A stretch of DNA of 64,000 nucleotides from Cardinalis cardinalis (taxonomy: Eukaryota > Chordata > Aves > Passeriformes > Cardinalidae), in NCBI GenBank assembly GCA_014549065.1, contig JACDOX010000173.1, positions 339,665-403,664 of the forward strand, given 5' to 3'. Shown here piece by piece: positions 13,221 through 25,344 of this stretch. The notes beneath the pieces were generated by a model that did no database searches, had not been told where the DNA came from, and was given only the letters and a program-made list of their open reading frames with translations. Made by a program: the position numbers and the translations under genes. Positions within the stretch are counted from its first letter, which is position 1. The number at the start of each line of letters is the position of its first letter.

Positions 13221-13545
13221 TATAATCACAGAATGGTTTGGGTTTGAGTCGGGAGGGACATTAAAGCTCATCTCATTCCACCCATGNCATGGGCTGGGAT
13301 ACCTTCTCCTACCCCAAGGTGCTCCAAGCCCTGTCCAGCCTGGCCTTGGACACTTCCAGGGATCCAGGGGCAGCCACAACTTATCTGGGCAACCTGTGCC
13401 AGGGCCTCACCACCCTCACTGCCAAGAATTTCTTCCCAATATCCCATCTATCCCTGCCCTCTGGCAGGGAAGCCATTCCCTTTGCTCCATCACTCCAGGC
13501 CGTTGTCCCAACTCCCTCTCTAGCTCTCTTGTAGCCCCTCCTCTT
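13221..13545 (-). mobile_element. CR1 LINE 3' fragment
   Basis: A reverse-oriented CR1 copy beginning at its tail end (ataatcacagaatggtttgg) and running through the complement of the standard 3' blocks, including 'cttggacacttccagggatc' and 'gtgccagggcct', to about 13545. It is 5' truncated and non-coding. Confidence 0.95.
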
Positions 13546-14607
13546 GTATGGTTTGACACATCCTAGCTTAAATCCCTTTATCATCCCTGTTTTTCTTTTG
13601 CCCCCAGACTGGCAGAGAGCCAAAGAGTTCTTTCAGGGGACCAAAGAAAAGCAGAGCCTGTGCTCCTGCCCTTGGACCTGGCCCATCCTGTCCCTCCCCA
13701 ACACTTGCACTTCACATCCCTGCCAGCAATGATTTCCATATGCAGAAAAANAAATCCCCAAGGACAACAGGTTTTATCCCACTTCCTTCATTTCCCAGCT
13801 CAGGGATGAGAGCAGCTCTGCTGCCTGCAGCGAGCCAGCAGCCTGTCCTCACTGCTGCCCATGTCACACAACAGCACACTGCCTTCACCCCCACACCCCT
13901 GGGGTCACTCTCAAGTGATCTCAGCATGGATCTCACAGGTGGGAATGTTTAGCAGTGGTCACTGATGGCTGCTGAACAGCCAGGACAGCTCAGCCAGCAC
14001 ATGATTCCAAAGGGATCCTCCCTGAAAAGGCGAATTCTCCCCGCAACTTAATGCAAAAAACAACGCCAAATATAAAGGGAATCAGGANAACTGTTTTCCC
14101 CACTCTGGAAAGTGATGTCATGGATGGAGATTAAACAGATGTGTTCAACCACTGCTGCAGTCAGACTGTCAGATGTGACAGCACCTGGCTCTCACTCCTC
14201 AAGGAGTGTGGCCCGACTGGCCCTTTGCAGGGTCCATCCCACCCTTCACCCCAGGGACTGTCACAGCCCCTGCTCCTGGGCTCTGGGCAGCCCAGAGTCC
14301 ATGTGCCAGCACACAGCCACCCATGCTCTGCCTCCCTGCCAGCCTGTGCCCCTGCAAGGGACAGAGACATGGAGAGCCTGCCCACCTGACCTGGGTGATC
14401 CCCACACACCGGCAGCGCTCAGTGACAGGTGAGTGACACCTGAGCCCTGCACAGGACAGCAGCCCCATGCCCAGCACAGCGAAGCTTCCCACCCACACAG
14501 GGGCAGGAACCCCAGGGACCTCTGCTCCAGCACTGTCCCACCCAGCAGCTTCAGCTCACTCCCTCTCTCAGGCCTGAGCAATGAGCTCAGTTTAGAGGAA
14601 CTTAACA
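13546..14607. other. Unique non-coding stretch
   Basis: No gene or repeat family is recognised. The sequence is moderately GC-rich and the open frames are under 110 codons. Confidence 0.55.
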
Positions 14608-14907
14608 TGAAGGATGGAAGGTTTAGATTGGATACTGGGAAGAAACTCTTCCCTGGCAGGGTGGGCAGGCCCTGGCACAGGGTGCCCAGAGAAGCTGTGG
14701 CTGCCCCTGGATCCCTGGAAGTGCCCAAGGCATTTTTTGGCAGGGCTGCAGGGAACCCAGCAGGGCTGTGGGTCCTGGTTGTGTCCAGGTTGGAGAGGGC
14801 TTGGAGCAGCCTGGGATAGTGGAAGGTGTCCCAGCCCATGGCAGGGGGTGGAATGAGATGATCTTTAATGTCCTTTCTAACCCAAACCAATCCAGATTCT
14901 ATGATCC
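14608..14907 (+). mobile_element. CR1 LINE 3' fragment with a ~54-bp internal insertion
   Basis: A forward CR1 3' end: 'tttagattggatactggga', 'ccctggcacagggtgccc', 'tggaaggtgtccc' and the tail 'ccaatccagattctatgat'. Between the normally adjacent 'gtgcccaaggc' and 'caggttgg' lies an extra segment of about 54 bases (about 14732-14785). The near-duplicated gtgcccaa and gtgtcca at its edges could be a target-site duplication. The insert resembles unique-looking sequence at 9735-9780. Confidence 0.93.
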
Positions 14908-16250
14908 CAGCAGCCATGAGCCTGAGTTTCTCTCTGTGAGAAGACAAACCTCCCTTTCTTGCTCTGACATTAAAGCAGGACGTGCTGCCCTCTTTTGGGA
15001 TGATTATCAATCACTGGACTGATGTGAGATTGCATTAGCTAATGGATTACATTAATTTCTTATTCAGCAGTAAAAGGCAGATGTGTGAATAGGCTTCTAC
15101 NTTCATATATCCTTTCTCCCCTCTATTTGGCACCAGCAGCCAAAATTTATTCGTGCTTCCTCCTGACCCCAGCAGACATGCACAGCTTGGCAAGAATGCC
15201 CTATGCATTCACTCACTGCCATGTTGATGGTCATTTATTAATTACATGGCCCATGCTTGTTAGCCTGCAGCCTGGGGTGTCAGAAGAGGTGATGTGCCCT
15301 GTTCAGAAGCCAAGGCACAAAGACAAACTGCTGGGGAAAGAGAAACCCTCCCCCAGGAGTGGGAACTGGTGAGGATCAGTCACAGCCCAGCACCATGTAC
15401 CCAGGCTGTCCTGCACTCCAGAGAGCTTGGAGCNGGGAAGCACAAGGGCTGAATGGGGTGAGACCATCAGCAGACACTGCTCTGGGCTGAAGGGGCTGCT
15501 GTCCCAGGGGAACAGCTGAGGCACAGGGAGCCTTGGCCAGTGGGAGCCACAGCCCCTCTCATGGCGTGGGACAGGCTCCCCTGAGGGGATGCTCACTGGG
15601 ATTTTGTTAGCAAATACCAGGGAGTACAGGGAAGTGCCAAAAGCTGTCAGGACAGAAACCTTCAGCATCAAGATTTCCTCCATTAGGGATAAAAGAGGGA
15701 AAACTCAGCCACTAAAAAGAGGCCTCTCAGTGCTTTTTGTGCACAGCTGCTCCATTTTCCTCTGTTTCTGCTCATGACACCTGTGCTTTTAGCCCCCAGG
15801 CCCTGACATGCCTGTCACTCACTGCCTGTTGCACATTCACTCTGTGACAGACAGGAAAAGGCGGCTGCCAGCTTTCAGCATCACTGAATTTCAGACTAAT
15901 CTGAGCCTGACTTCAGTCTCCACAGTGGAACTGCTGCTACTCCATCATTTACATTCAAAGCAAATTTGTGGGGGAAAAAACACAACTGAGACCATGATGT
16001 GCAAATCATTATTTTGCTTCACTAGAGCTGGACACTGATGCAAAAGGAATATTTGTATCANATCCTTAGTCACACCTGCTAATCAGGGCTCCTGCTCTCA
16101 GCCAGCCAGCACTGAAATTGAATTAATGCACACAACCAAGTGAACTGCTTCCCTCACTCCTGGCCCAGCTGGGGCTGCCAAGGCAGCAGAAAGCATCTTC
16201 CAAAAATTACTTACCCTCAAAAAAATCATATAAACTCCAGGCCATTATGT
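14908..16250. other. Unique non-coding stretch
   Basis: No gene is recognised. There is an AT-rich patch near 15010-15130, followed by ordinary unique sequence. Confidence 0.5.
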
Positions 16251-16311
16251 CCTGCCCATTGCAAGGGGGTGGAATGAGGTGATCTTTAGGGTCTCTTCTG
16301 TGATTTTATGA
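16251..16311 (+). mobile_element. CR1 LINE terminal scrap
   Basis: About 60 bases matching only the extreme CR1 3' end: 'gggggtggaatgaggtgatc', 'tttagggtctcttc' and a diverged tail 'tgattttatgac'. It is an old or very short copy. Confidence 0.8.
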
Positions 16312-17147
16312 CAATTCACAGGTGGAAGCCTGGAAACCCTTGTTTCAGCCAGAATTATTTTTTCTGGTTGTAAATTGGAGGCTACAACCTCACCCAAGCA
16401 GTTATGGATCGAATCACTGCATCTGACATGGAGAAAGGTGTCAAGGAAATTTTATTGCAACACAGCAAATGGGGTTTGCCCTTAAGCACTGAACAAATCT
16501 TCCAGTTCATTACCCAATGTTAAGAAACACTTGGACAAATTAGAGATGGGAAAGTGGAGGCTGCAGAGCAGCTCTCTGATTTACCTTAAACTGACCTGCA
16601 AANGAAAACATTCCATCTGCCCCTCCTGGTCACCCTCCCCACACAGCACCCCATCAGTAAGATCTCGCATGCAGGGCAGGGGCAGGCAGCTAATTACAGA
16701 ACTGCTTTCCCCTCTCACTTGGTTAGCATCTCTCAGCCAAGGGATGCTCTTCCCTGGTTGCCTGGAAAACTGAAACAAAGCTGAGGCATCCTTGGGCTCC
16801 CAAAGTACAGGCGAAGCATCACATTTCTGACAAAGAAGAAAGTCTGGAAGAAAACTTCTGCACACTCAAGTGATGCAGACTGCAGAAATGTAAAAGGCAA
16901 GATGCGGACAAAAAGAGTGCAGCAAGTGGGATGAGTGCAACTGCCAAGGCCATCAGGGCATCCTGACCACAGCCAAAGGGGAGCTTGGTCATCACTTCTC
17001 TCCCCAGTGATCTGCTCTTCCACCTGTGCTGCTCTTGCAGCCAGGGAGGGAGATTTGCTGGAGGCAGAGGACAACACCAAAGGGAATTAGGCGCTCTGTG
17101 ATAGTCCCACACACCGACAGACACATGGGGCCTGCGCTGCTGAGGAG

Positions 17148-17800
17148 CAAAATCACAGAGCCATGGAATATCCTGAATTGGAAGGGACCCACAAGAATCA
17201 ATTTCTGGCCTGCANAGACACCCCAACAATCCCACCCTGTGCACCCCTGAGATCATTGTCCAAGCACTCCTGGAGCTCTGGCAGCCTCGGGGCTGTGCCC
17301 ATTCCCTGGGGAGCCTGGGCAGTGCCAGCACCCTCTGGGGAAAGAACCTTTCCTGATCTCCAACCTAAACCTGCCCTGGCACAGCTCCAGCCATTTCCTG
17401 TCCCTGGTCACAGAGAGCAGAGATCAGAGCTGCCCCTCTGCTGCTCCTCAGGAGGAGCTGCAGCCCCTGAGAGCTCTGTGCTCCATCTCCTCTCCTCCAG
17501 CTGAACAGGCCAAGTGCCCTCAGCTGCTCCTCCCATGGCTTCCCCTTGAGACCCTTCCCCATCCTCATATCCCTCTCCTTGGACACTCTCGAACAGTCAC
17601 AAACCCTTCTGATATTGTGGTGCCCCAAAGTGCCCCCAGCACTGGAGGTGAGGCTGCCCCAGGGCAGGGTGGGACAATCCCCTCCCTCACTGGGCNATGC
17701 TTGGCCCAGCCAGCCCAGGCCATGGCTGTCCCTCCTGGCTGCCAGGGCACACTGGGACTCACATTCAACCTGCCAGTGACCAGCAGCCCCAGGCCCTGAG
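17148..17800 (-). mobile_element. CR1 LINE, long 3' fragment
   Basis: A reverse-oriented CR1 of about 650 bases. It starts at the tail (aatcacagagccatggaata) and continues through the complements of 'gctgccagagctccagg', 'aggttggagatcaggaaagg' and 'ccacaatatcagaagggttt', then into a region ('gccagggcacactgggactc', 'ccagtgaccagcagcccc') matching the coding-proximal part of CR1. It is among the longest copies here but has no intact reading frame. Confidence 0.93.
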
Positions 17801-20800
17801 GAAAGGAAGGAAGGTAGGGAAGAGCCAAAGCAGCTGGAGATGTTCCTCAAATGGTGGCAGTCACAGGAACCAGCTTCAGACAGGGCTTCAGGAATGAAGA
17901 TCATGGTAGGGCTGAGGGTAGCGGGGGCCTCTGGAGATCCCCCAGACCAGGCCCTTCCCAGCAGGGCCAGCTACAGCTNCTCAGGACTGCTTCTACTTGA
18001 GTTTTTACTATCTCCAAGGCTGAAGACTCCACAACCTCTCTGAGACTAGCCCAGTAAAACAGCATTTTTTGATGTTTTAAGTGTAAATCCTGTGCTTTAG
18101 TTTGTGCTCTCCAGCCAGAGATGAGCCCACCTGGGGGCAAACCCCTTCACATGGCAGGGCTCACTGCCAGGAGCTGACATCAGAGCTACAGACCAGATTC
18201 CTGTGGGTGCTGAGCACTTCAAAACCCACCTGTGGCAGCTGTGGATNGGGAGCCACAGCACTCAGGGTGGGAAGGAGTGGTTCCCAGCCCTCCTCCCAAA
18301 TCCATGCAAAACATCTCCTTCACAGGACAAGGCTGGATTGAATTTCAGCACCTCTGGCCATAGGTTTGCTGTCCAGAACAGGCCAAGAGGTTGAAGAAAG
18401 TACATGCAGGAAGCTATGAGCACCCACACTTCTGGCTTTGGAGAGGCACCTGGCTTTTCCCTCTGCAGAGAGGGTGCCTGGGCACAAACCCACCTTGGGA
18501 AAGGTTCCCTACTGCTGTCACTGCAGGACAGAGCCAAAGAGCAGCAAAGCTCTGCTGCCACAAAGCCTGGGTTACTCCTTCCACTTTTCCAATGCCACCA
18601 CAGGACCTGGGAAATTGTTCCATCAGATGAATAAAACTGTCCAGGTGTGCAGAGGACCAAAAGGATGCTCGCTGCAGGTTTGGTCCCACCGTCTAGCAGC
18701 AGCTGCTCCCCAGCAGAGGATTTATTCCATACTCTGAGACATTGGCACTGACAGCCAGGGATGCAAACCCACAGCCCACACAAGAAAGATCCCTTAGAGG
18801 AACAGCCCCACGTGTCTTCTCTCACAAAAGAGGGTTGAGCTCATACAGGGCTCAGTCACTGCATTTTTAGCCAAATCTTCTGCAGTATTTGCAGAGTGAG
18901 GATCACTGGCCTGGCTACATCAGTGATTTTGACTTCTTTGCATGAAATGGTCCCAGCCAAGCGAGCCAGGAAATGAACAACTTCAGCAGGTTCCTCCAAA
19001 AGAAAGGAGAGAAAACTCCCTTTTGCCAAGAGCAAATACAGACCATTCAGGAATTCCTGGGAGCTTGGGTTAGTTTTGTTTGTCTGGTCTTCCTTTTCAT
19101 TCATAGTCACTGAAAGAGTTTTGTGCCCTTAACTATTGTGTGTGCCACCAGCTAAGCACTGAACGAGGAGGAAGTGAGACTTACACAGTCATTGCTTGGA
19201 CAGGAAGAGGGGGACACAGCCGTGCCAGCCTCTGCAGCCATCCTGACCCAGAGCAGCTGGCAGNAGCTGCCACAGGGCAGGACTCTCAATCCCTGCCCAC
19301 CCAGCCCGCTGTAGCAAGGGAAAGCTTCACACCATGCCAGGCACCAGGGGAACCCCACAGCCCACCACAACAGGAGCCCCCTGTCCTGGGCAGGGACAGC
19401 ACTGATGCCACATGCACTGCACAGCCCTGCAGCTCTCAAAGGGGCTGCCCAAGCTGCCAAATCCCCCCCCCACCCCTTTCCAAGAGCAGGCACCTGGGAA
19501 AGATATAGGATGAAAACAAAATACAGAGAAACTTTCAGGCTCCACATGGAATAAGAGCAATGCCTGAAACTCTCGCCACAGCCACAGCCAGCTCGGGGTG
19601 GGGGTCTGGCAGAGGACTGCTGTGAGTTATAAAGTTTCCCCCAGCTCAGGGAGGGAGCAGAGCTGCACTTGTCCACAGGAAGGGATGAACACACACTACT
19701 CAATAGGGCAGTACAACACAGCATCTTTTCAATACTACACAGAGGGGCAAGACACCAGCCAGACAGTGCTGCACACACAGCCTTCAAACCCCTTGGGCTG
19801 AGATACAAGGGACCTTAGGTTGAGAAGGCTGCTGCTGTGCTGTGGGTTAGACCCTCCAAAAGCAGAGCAGCACAGGGGATGAGCCAGAATCCAAGAACAG
19901 GAATTAACCCACACCCCACAGAGGCAAAGGCCTTTGGAGGAGCTCGGTGGTGGGGACCAATAGCTGCCAGAGACTGCCTGCCACCCTCCATCTCTGCCAG
20001 GCAGGGAGGACAGAGCCCTGCTCCTCCCCAGCCTGCCCTCCACGCTGCTGCCCGGCAGGAACGGGCATTGCTGCACAGTCCATGTAAAACACTCGCTCTG
20101 TTAGGATTGGCAAGCACTCAGCAACGAGCTGCTCCCTTGCCTGCCAACTCGACGGGATGGAGAAAACTCATTAAAGGCAAGACACAGTCTCTCTGGATGC
20201 AGAGCAAGGCAGGACAAGCCGTCCCAGGCAGCCAGGAGCCTGTTTGGATGGAGAGCTGTCAGCCACACCCGGGCAGAGGCAGGCAGGGTAGGCTGCATCA
20301 CTGTGTCCCCAAAAGCAGCAGCAGCTCTTCCATTTCATTCCCAAGCAGCAGCCGTGCCCTCCTCCTCCCCGCAAAGGCAGACAGCCCTTTGCTGTCAGAG
20401 CTGGCTCCAGACGTTGCAGATCCCAGCTGGAGCTGTGCACGGGGACCAGAGCATGGAGAGCAGGGGCCGTGCCACGCTATGACAGTCACAGGCTGCATGA
20501 CAGAGCCTTTGCTGCCTTTGTCCACAAACACGAATTCTCTCTGCCCGTGGCCCAGCCACAGCCTGGCCAAGCTACAGCCCGGCCAAGCTGTTCTCAGCAC
20601 CATGGCAGGACATGGCCCCCACAAGTGGGCACAGCTGCTGCAAGGGGCACCTGCCCACTGCTCCAGCACCTGGCACACCAGGGCTGCCNCTGCCCAGGGT
20701 TTGCTTCAAATTGGGTTCCTCTGCCACAGACATAGAAGAGACATCACAGGCACAGAGAAAACTCCAACCCCCATGGAAAGCAAGCCCCGTAACTCACACA

Positions 20801-21130
20801 GCTCCAAACAAGGCACCGGGTGTGTCCCTGGGCAGAGCCCCGCTCCCTGAGGAGGAGCACATGGTCCTGAGGAGCGGGCTAGGCTGCCTGCCTGATCAAC
20901 ACAGCCAGGTCCTGGTCACAGCATGGCAAGGAGAACATTCCTCAGTTTTCAGCTTGGCTTTTCACAGCATCTCTTCTTGGTGGAAGAAGAAAAGAGGCAT
21001 CACAGGAGCTGTCAGTGATTCCTGGCCAGAACCAGCACAAAGGAGCCTCACACAAACCCCTCTCACCGTGCCACACTGCCACACAGCCCTGCGGCTCCAG
21101 GCAACACCCCAGCCCCCAGGGCACAGCAAA
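17801..21130. other. Unique non-coding stretch
   Basis: No gene is supported. The largest open frame (19837-20850, plus, 337 codons) is low-complexity in character (Ser, Pro, Ala and Gln) and has no domain. A short minus-strand segment at 18856-18993 has a good splice acceptor and a natural-looking 46-codon frame; it is described only as a candidate in the findings. Confidence 0.5.
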
Positions 21131-21375
21131 GGAGCCAGGGAAACAAGGCTAGGAGAGAAACAGGGCTAGGAGAGAAACAGGGCTAGGAGAGAAACAAACA
21201 GGGCCACAAGAGAAATGGGGCTATGAGAGAAACTAACAGGGCCAGGAGAGAAACGGGGCTATGAGAGAAACAGGGTTACAAGAGAAACAAACAGGGCTAC
21301 AAGAGAAACAAACAGGGCTAGGAGAGAAACACGGCCATGAGAGAAACAAACAGGGCTAGGAGAGAAACAGGACCA
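21131..21375. repeat. Minisatellite, 17- and 21-bp units
   Basis: About 12 imperfect tandem units of the forms aaacagggctaggagag (17 bases) and aaacaaacagggctaggagag (21 bases), differing by a 4-base aaac insertion, with substitutions such as acaag or atgag in place of aggag. The two lengths alternate irregularly, which suggests slippage of the aaac block within units as well as expansion of whole units. Confidence 0.95.
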
Positions 21376-22064
21376 CGTACTCATCCTGCTCCAGGAGCCC
21401 TCGCCAGGCTGCAGCTCAGCTCCGTCCAGCGAGGAGGGCTGGCCCGATGGAGGGGTGTGGGGGCCACCTCAGCCTCCCGTCCTCATCACCAGCAGCAGCA
21501 CGCAGCCAGAGTTGAATTCACNGATGCAGGGAAACAGAAGAATCGGGAAGCTCTCCCGGCAGCCAGGGCTGCTCACAGGCACGGCCTGGCACAGCTGTGC
21601 TGCCCCAGCACCCGGAGCCCTGCTCCCTGCGAGACTCCAGCATGTCAGCAAGCAAATCCTCTTNGCCTATGGGCAAGAGAACTGGAGGGGGGAGGAAAAA
21701 AAAGCATCAAGAAAGTCTTTGTCTCCAACCATCCCAGCCGGGCGCACGTGCAGCGTGAGCTTCCTGGCGAGGGCGGAGGGGGGGTCTGGACTCGGGAGCC
21801 ATCATTTCCGCCCGAGATCCCTCTGCTCACTTATTGTCCTCTGAAAATAAAAGTAAACACTGAAGAAGAGCTCTTTGTTTTTATTTCTGCTGTGTCAGAG
21901 AGATTTCTCTGATAGGAACAAGTTGTGGGGCCTCTTCCCAAACCTCTGGGAGCTTTCCCTGGGAGCAGAGCAGTGCTGAGAAGGCTGTGGGTGTCCCAGG
22001 GACTGGGAGGGAAGGAAAGCTGTCCTCTCTTCCCTCCAACCTGCAGCTGCTCATGGTGGGGACC
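21376..22064. other. Unique non-coding stretch
   Basis: No gene or repeat is recognised between the minisatellite and the next CR1 copy. Confidence 0.5.
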
Positions 22065-22361
22065 ATAAATCCCAGAATGGTTTGGCTTGAAAGGGCTTTA
22101 AAGCTCATCTCATTCTCACCTCCTGCCATGTGCAGGGACACCTTCCACTGTCCCAGGCTGCTCCAAGCCCCAATGTCCAGCCTGGCCTTGGGCACTGCCA
22201 GGGATCCAGGGGCAGCCCCAGCTGCTCTGGGCACCCTGTGCCAGGGCCTGCCCACCCTCACAGGGAAGAATTTCTTCCCCACGTCCAATCCAACCCCACT
22301 CTGTGTCAGTTGGGCAGTTGGAAGGCATTCCCCCTTGTCCTGTCACTCCATGTCCTTATGA
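22065..22361 (-). mobile_element. CR1 LINE 3' fragment
   Basis: A reverse-oriented CR1 3' end, from the tail side (aatcccagaatggtttggct) through the complement of 'ccctggcacagggtgccc' to about 22361. It is truncated and non-coding. Confidence 0.95.
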
Positions 22362-25340
22362 GGGTGAGGATTACCTGCCCTGGGGTCCCACGTGCACTGG
22401 GCAAACCATTTTCCCTCTGTTCCAGCTCAGAGACGAGGCCATTGCCCAAAGTGCAGGAAGCCTCAGTTTCAGTCACATCACTCCCCTTTGTGCAGCAAAG
22501 CACAAGGAAAGCCAGGAAAGCCATTTTAACACATAAAATACATATTTAAAAAATAACATTGAGATATGCATGTACATCTCTCCCTGGCCTTGCTTCCAAA
22601 TCTCTCTTCTTGACAGGCCCAGAGGCTGACGAGGCCAAGCCTGAGCCCTACACAGGCAACATCACTGATTAAACACAAGCACAAACTTCCTCACCAGGCA
22701 GCTGCCCTAATCTAAGCATCTCACAGCTTTCCCAGTTGTTTGTTCAGCTTCTTCCTTTACCATGAAGCTGATCTACAAAACTGCAGGGTAATGAGACACA
22801 CACACACTCACATACATACAATTACCTTTTTTTGGACCTGCTTTAGGAGTAAATCCAGCATTAATAGCCCAAAACATCAGGTATCTTCCATGATTTGATG
22901 AAGTTGCTTATCTAAGCAAAACCCTGCAGGGACCAGCCTCATTACTCACAGCAAAGCTCTTCCCCCACACCCTGATTAGTGTTTCTTTGAATTTGCCAGT
23001 TCCAAAAAAAACCCCCACAGATTAAAACAAAAAGATAAAAAAAGAGGAGACATTTGTTTTTTCAATTTGAGTGCTCAGATGGCTTCCCATGGGACCAGGC
23101 TGCTCAGGACACCTGGGCCCTGGGGAATGGCACATGCAAAGAGCAGTGGGGCGCCTGGGAGACAGGAGTCACCNATCCCAAAGGCAAGGGGCAGCTCAGA
23201 GGAACAGGAGGAGACATGAGTGGAGCCATGACTGCCATGGTTCCCTCTGGAGCAGCTGAGAGCTCCCAGCCCTGTCCTCTGCTGGGACAGGACCTGGCTC
23301 CACCCTCGTGGGGACAGATATATTCAAAGATAACAGGTTTGACAGGGCCCCAGCTCCAGAACAGCAGCCCATGATTGCAAACATCCTCCCCAGGGCCTGA
23401 TTACCCCTGAGAGTAATGAGTTGCAATAACCAGTGCTGGACCAGTAAAGCAGCCCAGCCCTGAGCAATAAAGCAGCCTGGGAACACACACACCAAAGTCT
23501 GCTGATAAAAGTGCTGTTAATTCCCAAACCATCCACTCCTTGGCTGCCAAGTTACCCACTGTGTTTGCCTGGGTGGTTTTCCTCCCAGCAGAGCACTGAC
23601 AGTGATCTGAGTCTGGTGCAGCCTCCAGGGCTGTGCAGGATCCTCCTGCAGCTCAGCACAGCTGGAGGAAGGGGAGTCTTTCCTCTCCAAATACAAATCA
23701 GCCCCCCAAAATCCCAACAAAACTCCTCAGATTCAGATGTACCAATTTGTGAGTATCAGGGTATGAAAAAATGGTCATTCCACCCATCATGTGTCGGGCA
23801 GGGGCTCTGGGGTCTGGGCTGCCTCCCCCAGCCCAGGCTGGCACCATCATCTTCCTCTCCCTGTGCCAGGCCCTGCAGCACCATCCCTGCTTCAGACAAT
23901 GAGCTCCAGCACGGAGGGAGAACTCAGCAGTGTAACCTCCCTCCAGCCTCTGCCAGCATTTCTCTGATCCAACAGCTGGGTCTGGCACAGGAGGTCTCAT
24001 TCCCTTCAGCCACCCAACCTCTCCCTCTTCCAGTGGCTCTGTGAGGCTGCACATCAGCTCTAGTGACCTGTCACCATTTCACACCACACAAATAAAAACC
24101 AAATCAAATCCACAGGAAAGAAGCAAGAAAAGAGAGAAAATGGTTTTGTTTCTTGTGAGCTCACCCATGAGCCAGAAAGCCAAGTCACACCAATAAAACC
24201 TGCGGGCAAGAGGCAGCAGGATGTCTGACTGCTGAGCTTCCAGCATCCCCTGCTGCAGCAGAAGGAACCCAGGACCCAGAGGGGGCTGAGCTCCAGGCAG
24301 GCCACGAGCCCTGCACAAGAGACACTGGACAGGCAGCTGTCACCTNTGCCTAGGCTGGCACAGCACAGCAAAACCCCAGGAGCTGAGGAGCAACGCCAGG
24401 CACAGCACCAGGGCCAAACTCAGCAGCAGCTGTGGCACGGTGGGGCTGGCACAGGGACATGGCACAGGGACTGTGCTGCTGGCAGTGCTGCCATCCTGCA
24501 TGGGATGTGCTGGCAGACAGGGCCAGGCTCAGAGCTGGCAGGAGCAGTTATTAACCAGCACATTTAAAGCAGACCGTAGCAAAGAAAAGTCATGTCCCTG
24601 TTCAAAACTGAGCAGCAGCAGTTGAAAGAACAGCCCTGTCCTGCCAGGGCCCAGCTATTACAGCTCTAAACTCTTCAGACACCCAGCTCACAGAGCTAGC
24701 GAGATAAGCTGCAGTGCATTGTTAATACACTGCATAGTTACAGCTTTACAGGTGTATGCATTGATTTACTCCATGCACATCTCCTGGGAGCCCTGAGAAC
24801 GCTCATCAGCTCCCATCTCAGTCTGACTTACAGCCCAGAGCTGATCCAGGCACGGAGGGACCCTTCAGTTCTTAAGCATTCTGGTGGGAGGGCCTCCAGC
24901 AGGAGTCACTTTGGCTTTNCTCTAGTCATCTTAATTCACTTCAGTGTGCTTCCTGATGCTGGCACTGGAGGCNAAATCAACACTAAGAACTTGCCAAGAC
25001 TCTGAGCACTGCCTTGGCTCCCAGCAGCTGCCTGCAGCCAGGGCCAGGGAGCCCCCCAGGGCAGGGCTGGGTGCTGGCAGTGCTCAGGCCATGTCTTGCC
25101 AGCCTCCAGCACCTCACCCTGAGCCTTCTCTAGACAAAGAGCCCACCCCCAAACCCCCAGGCACGGGCACTGCTCTGCTNTGGGCTGCACACACACATCT
25201 GGCCTGGGAAAGCCTCATGAGCACTCCATGCAACGAGGCCACGTCCCTCTGAACTCCTCTCCCACCCAGCTCTCCTCATCCAGCTCCCCACGGTGAGCCA
25301 AGAGCACAAGAACAGCCAGAGCTCCCATAGGACACCCACC
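22362..25340. other. Unique non-coding stretch
   Basis: No gene is supported. It includes an AT-rich part (22530-23050) with a short (CA)-rich stretch near 22795-22820. A patch at 24650-24790 with a 7-bp hairpin (tgcagtg/cactgca) looks like unique, possibly conserved, non-coding DNA. Confidence 0.5.
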
Positions 25341-25344
25341 ACCT

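Noticed and set aside
14261..15010. 249-codon minus-strand open frame
   Set aside because: Much of it lies antisense across a CR1 copy, so it is a repeat by-product.
19837..20850. 337-codon plus-strand open frame
   Set aside because: Low-complexity Ser/Pro/Ala/Gln content, no recognisable domain, and overlapping open frames of similar quality on the other strand.
24705..24735. microRNA-like hairpin (tgcagtg/cactgca)
   Set aside because: The stem is only 7 bp with an 11-base loop, far too short for a precursor.
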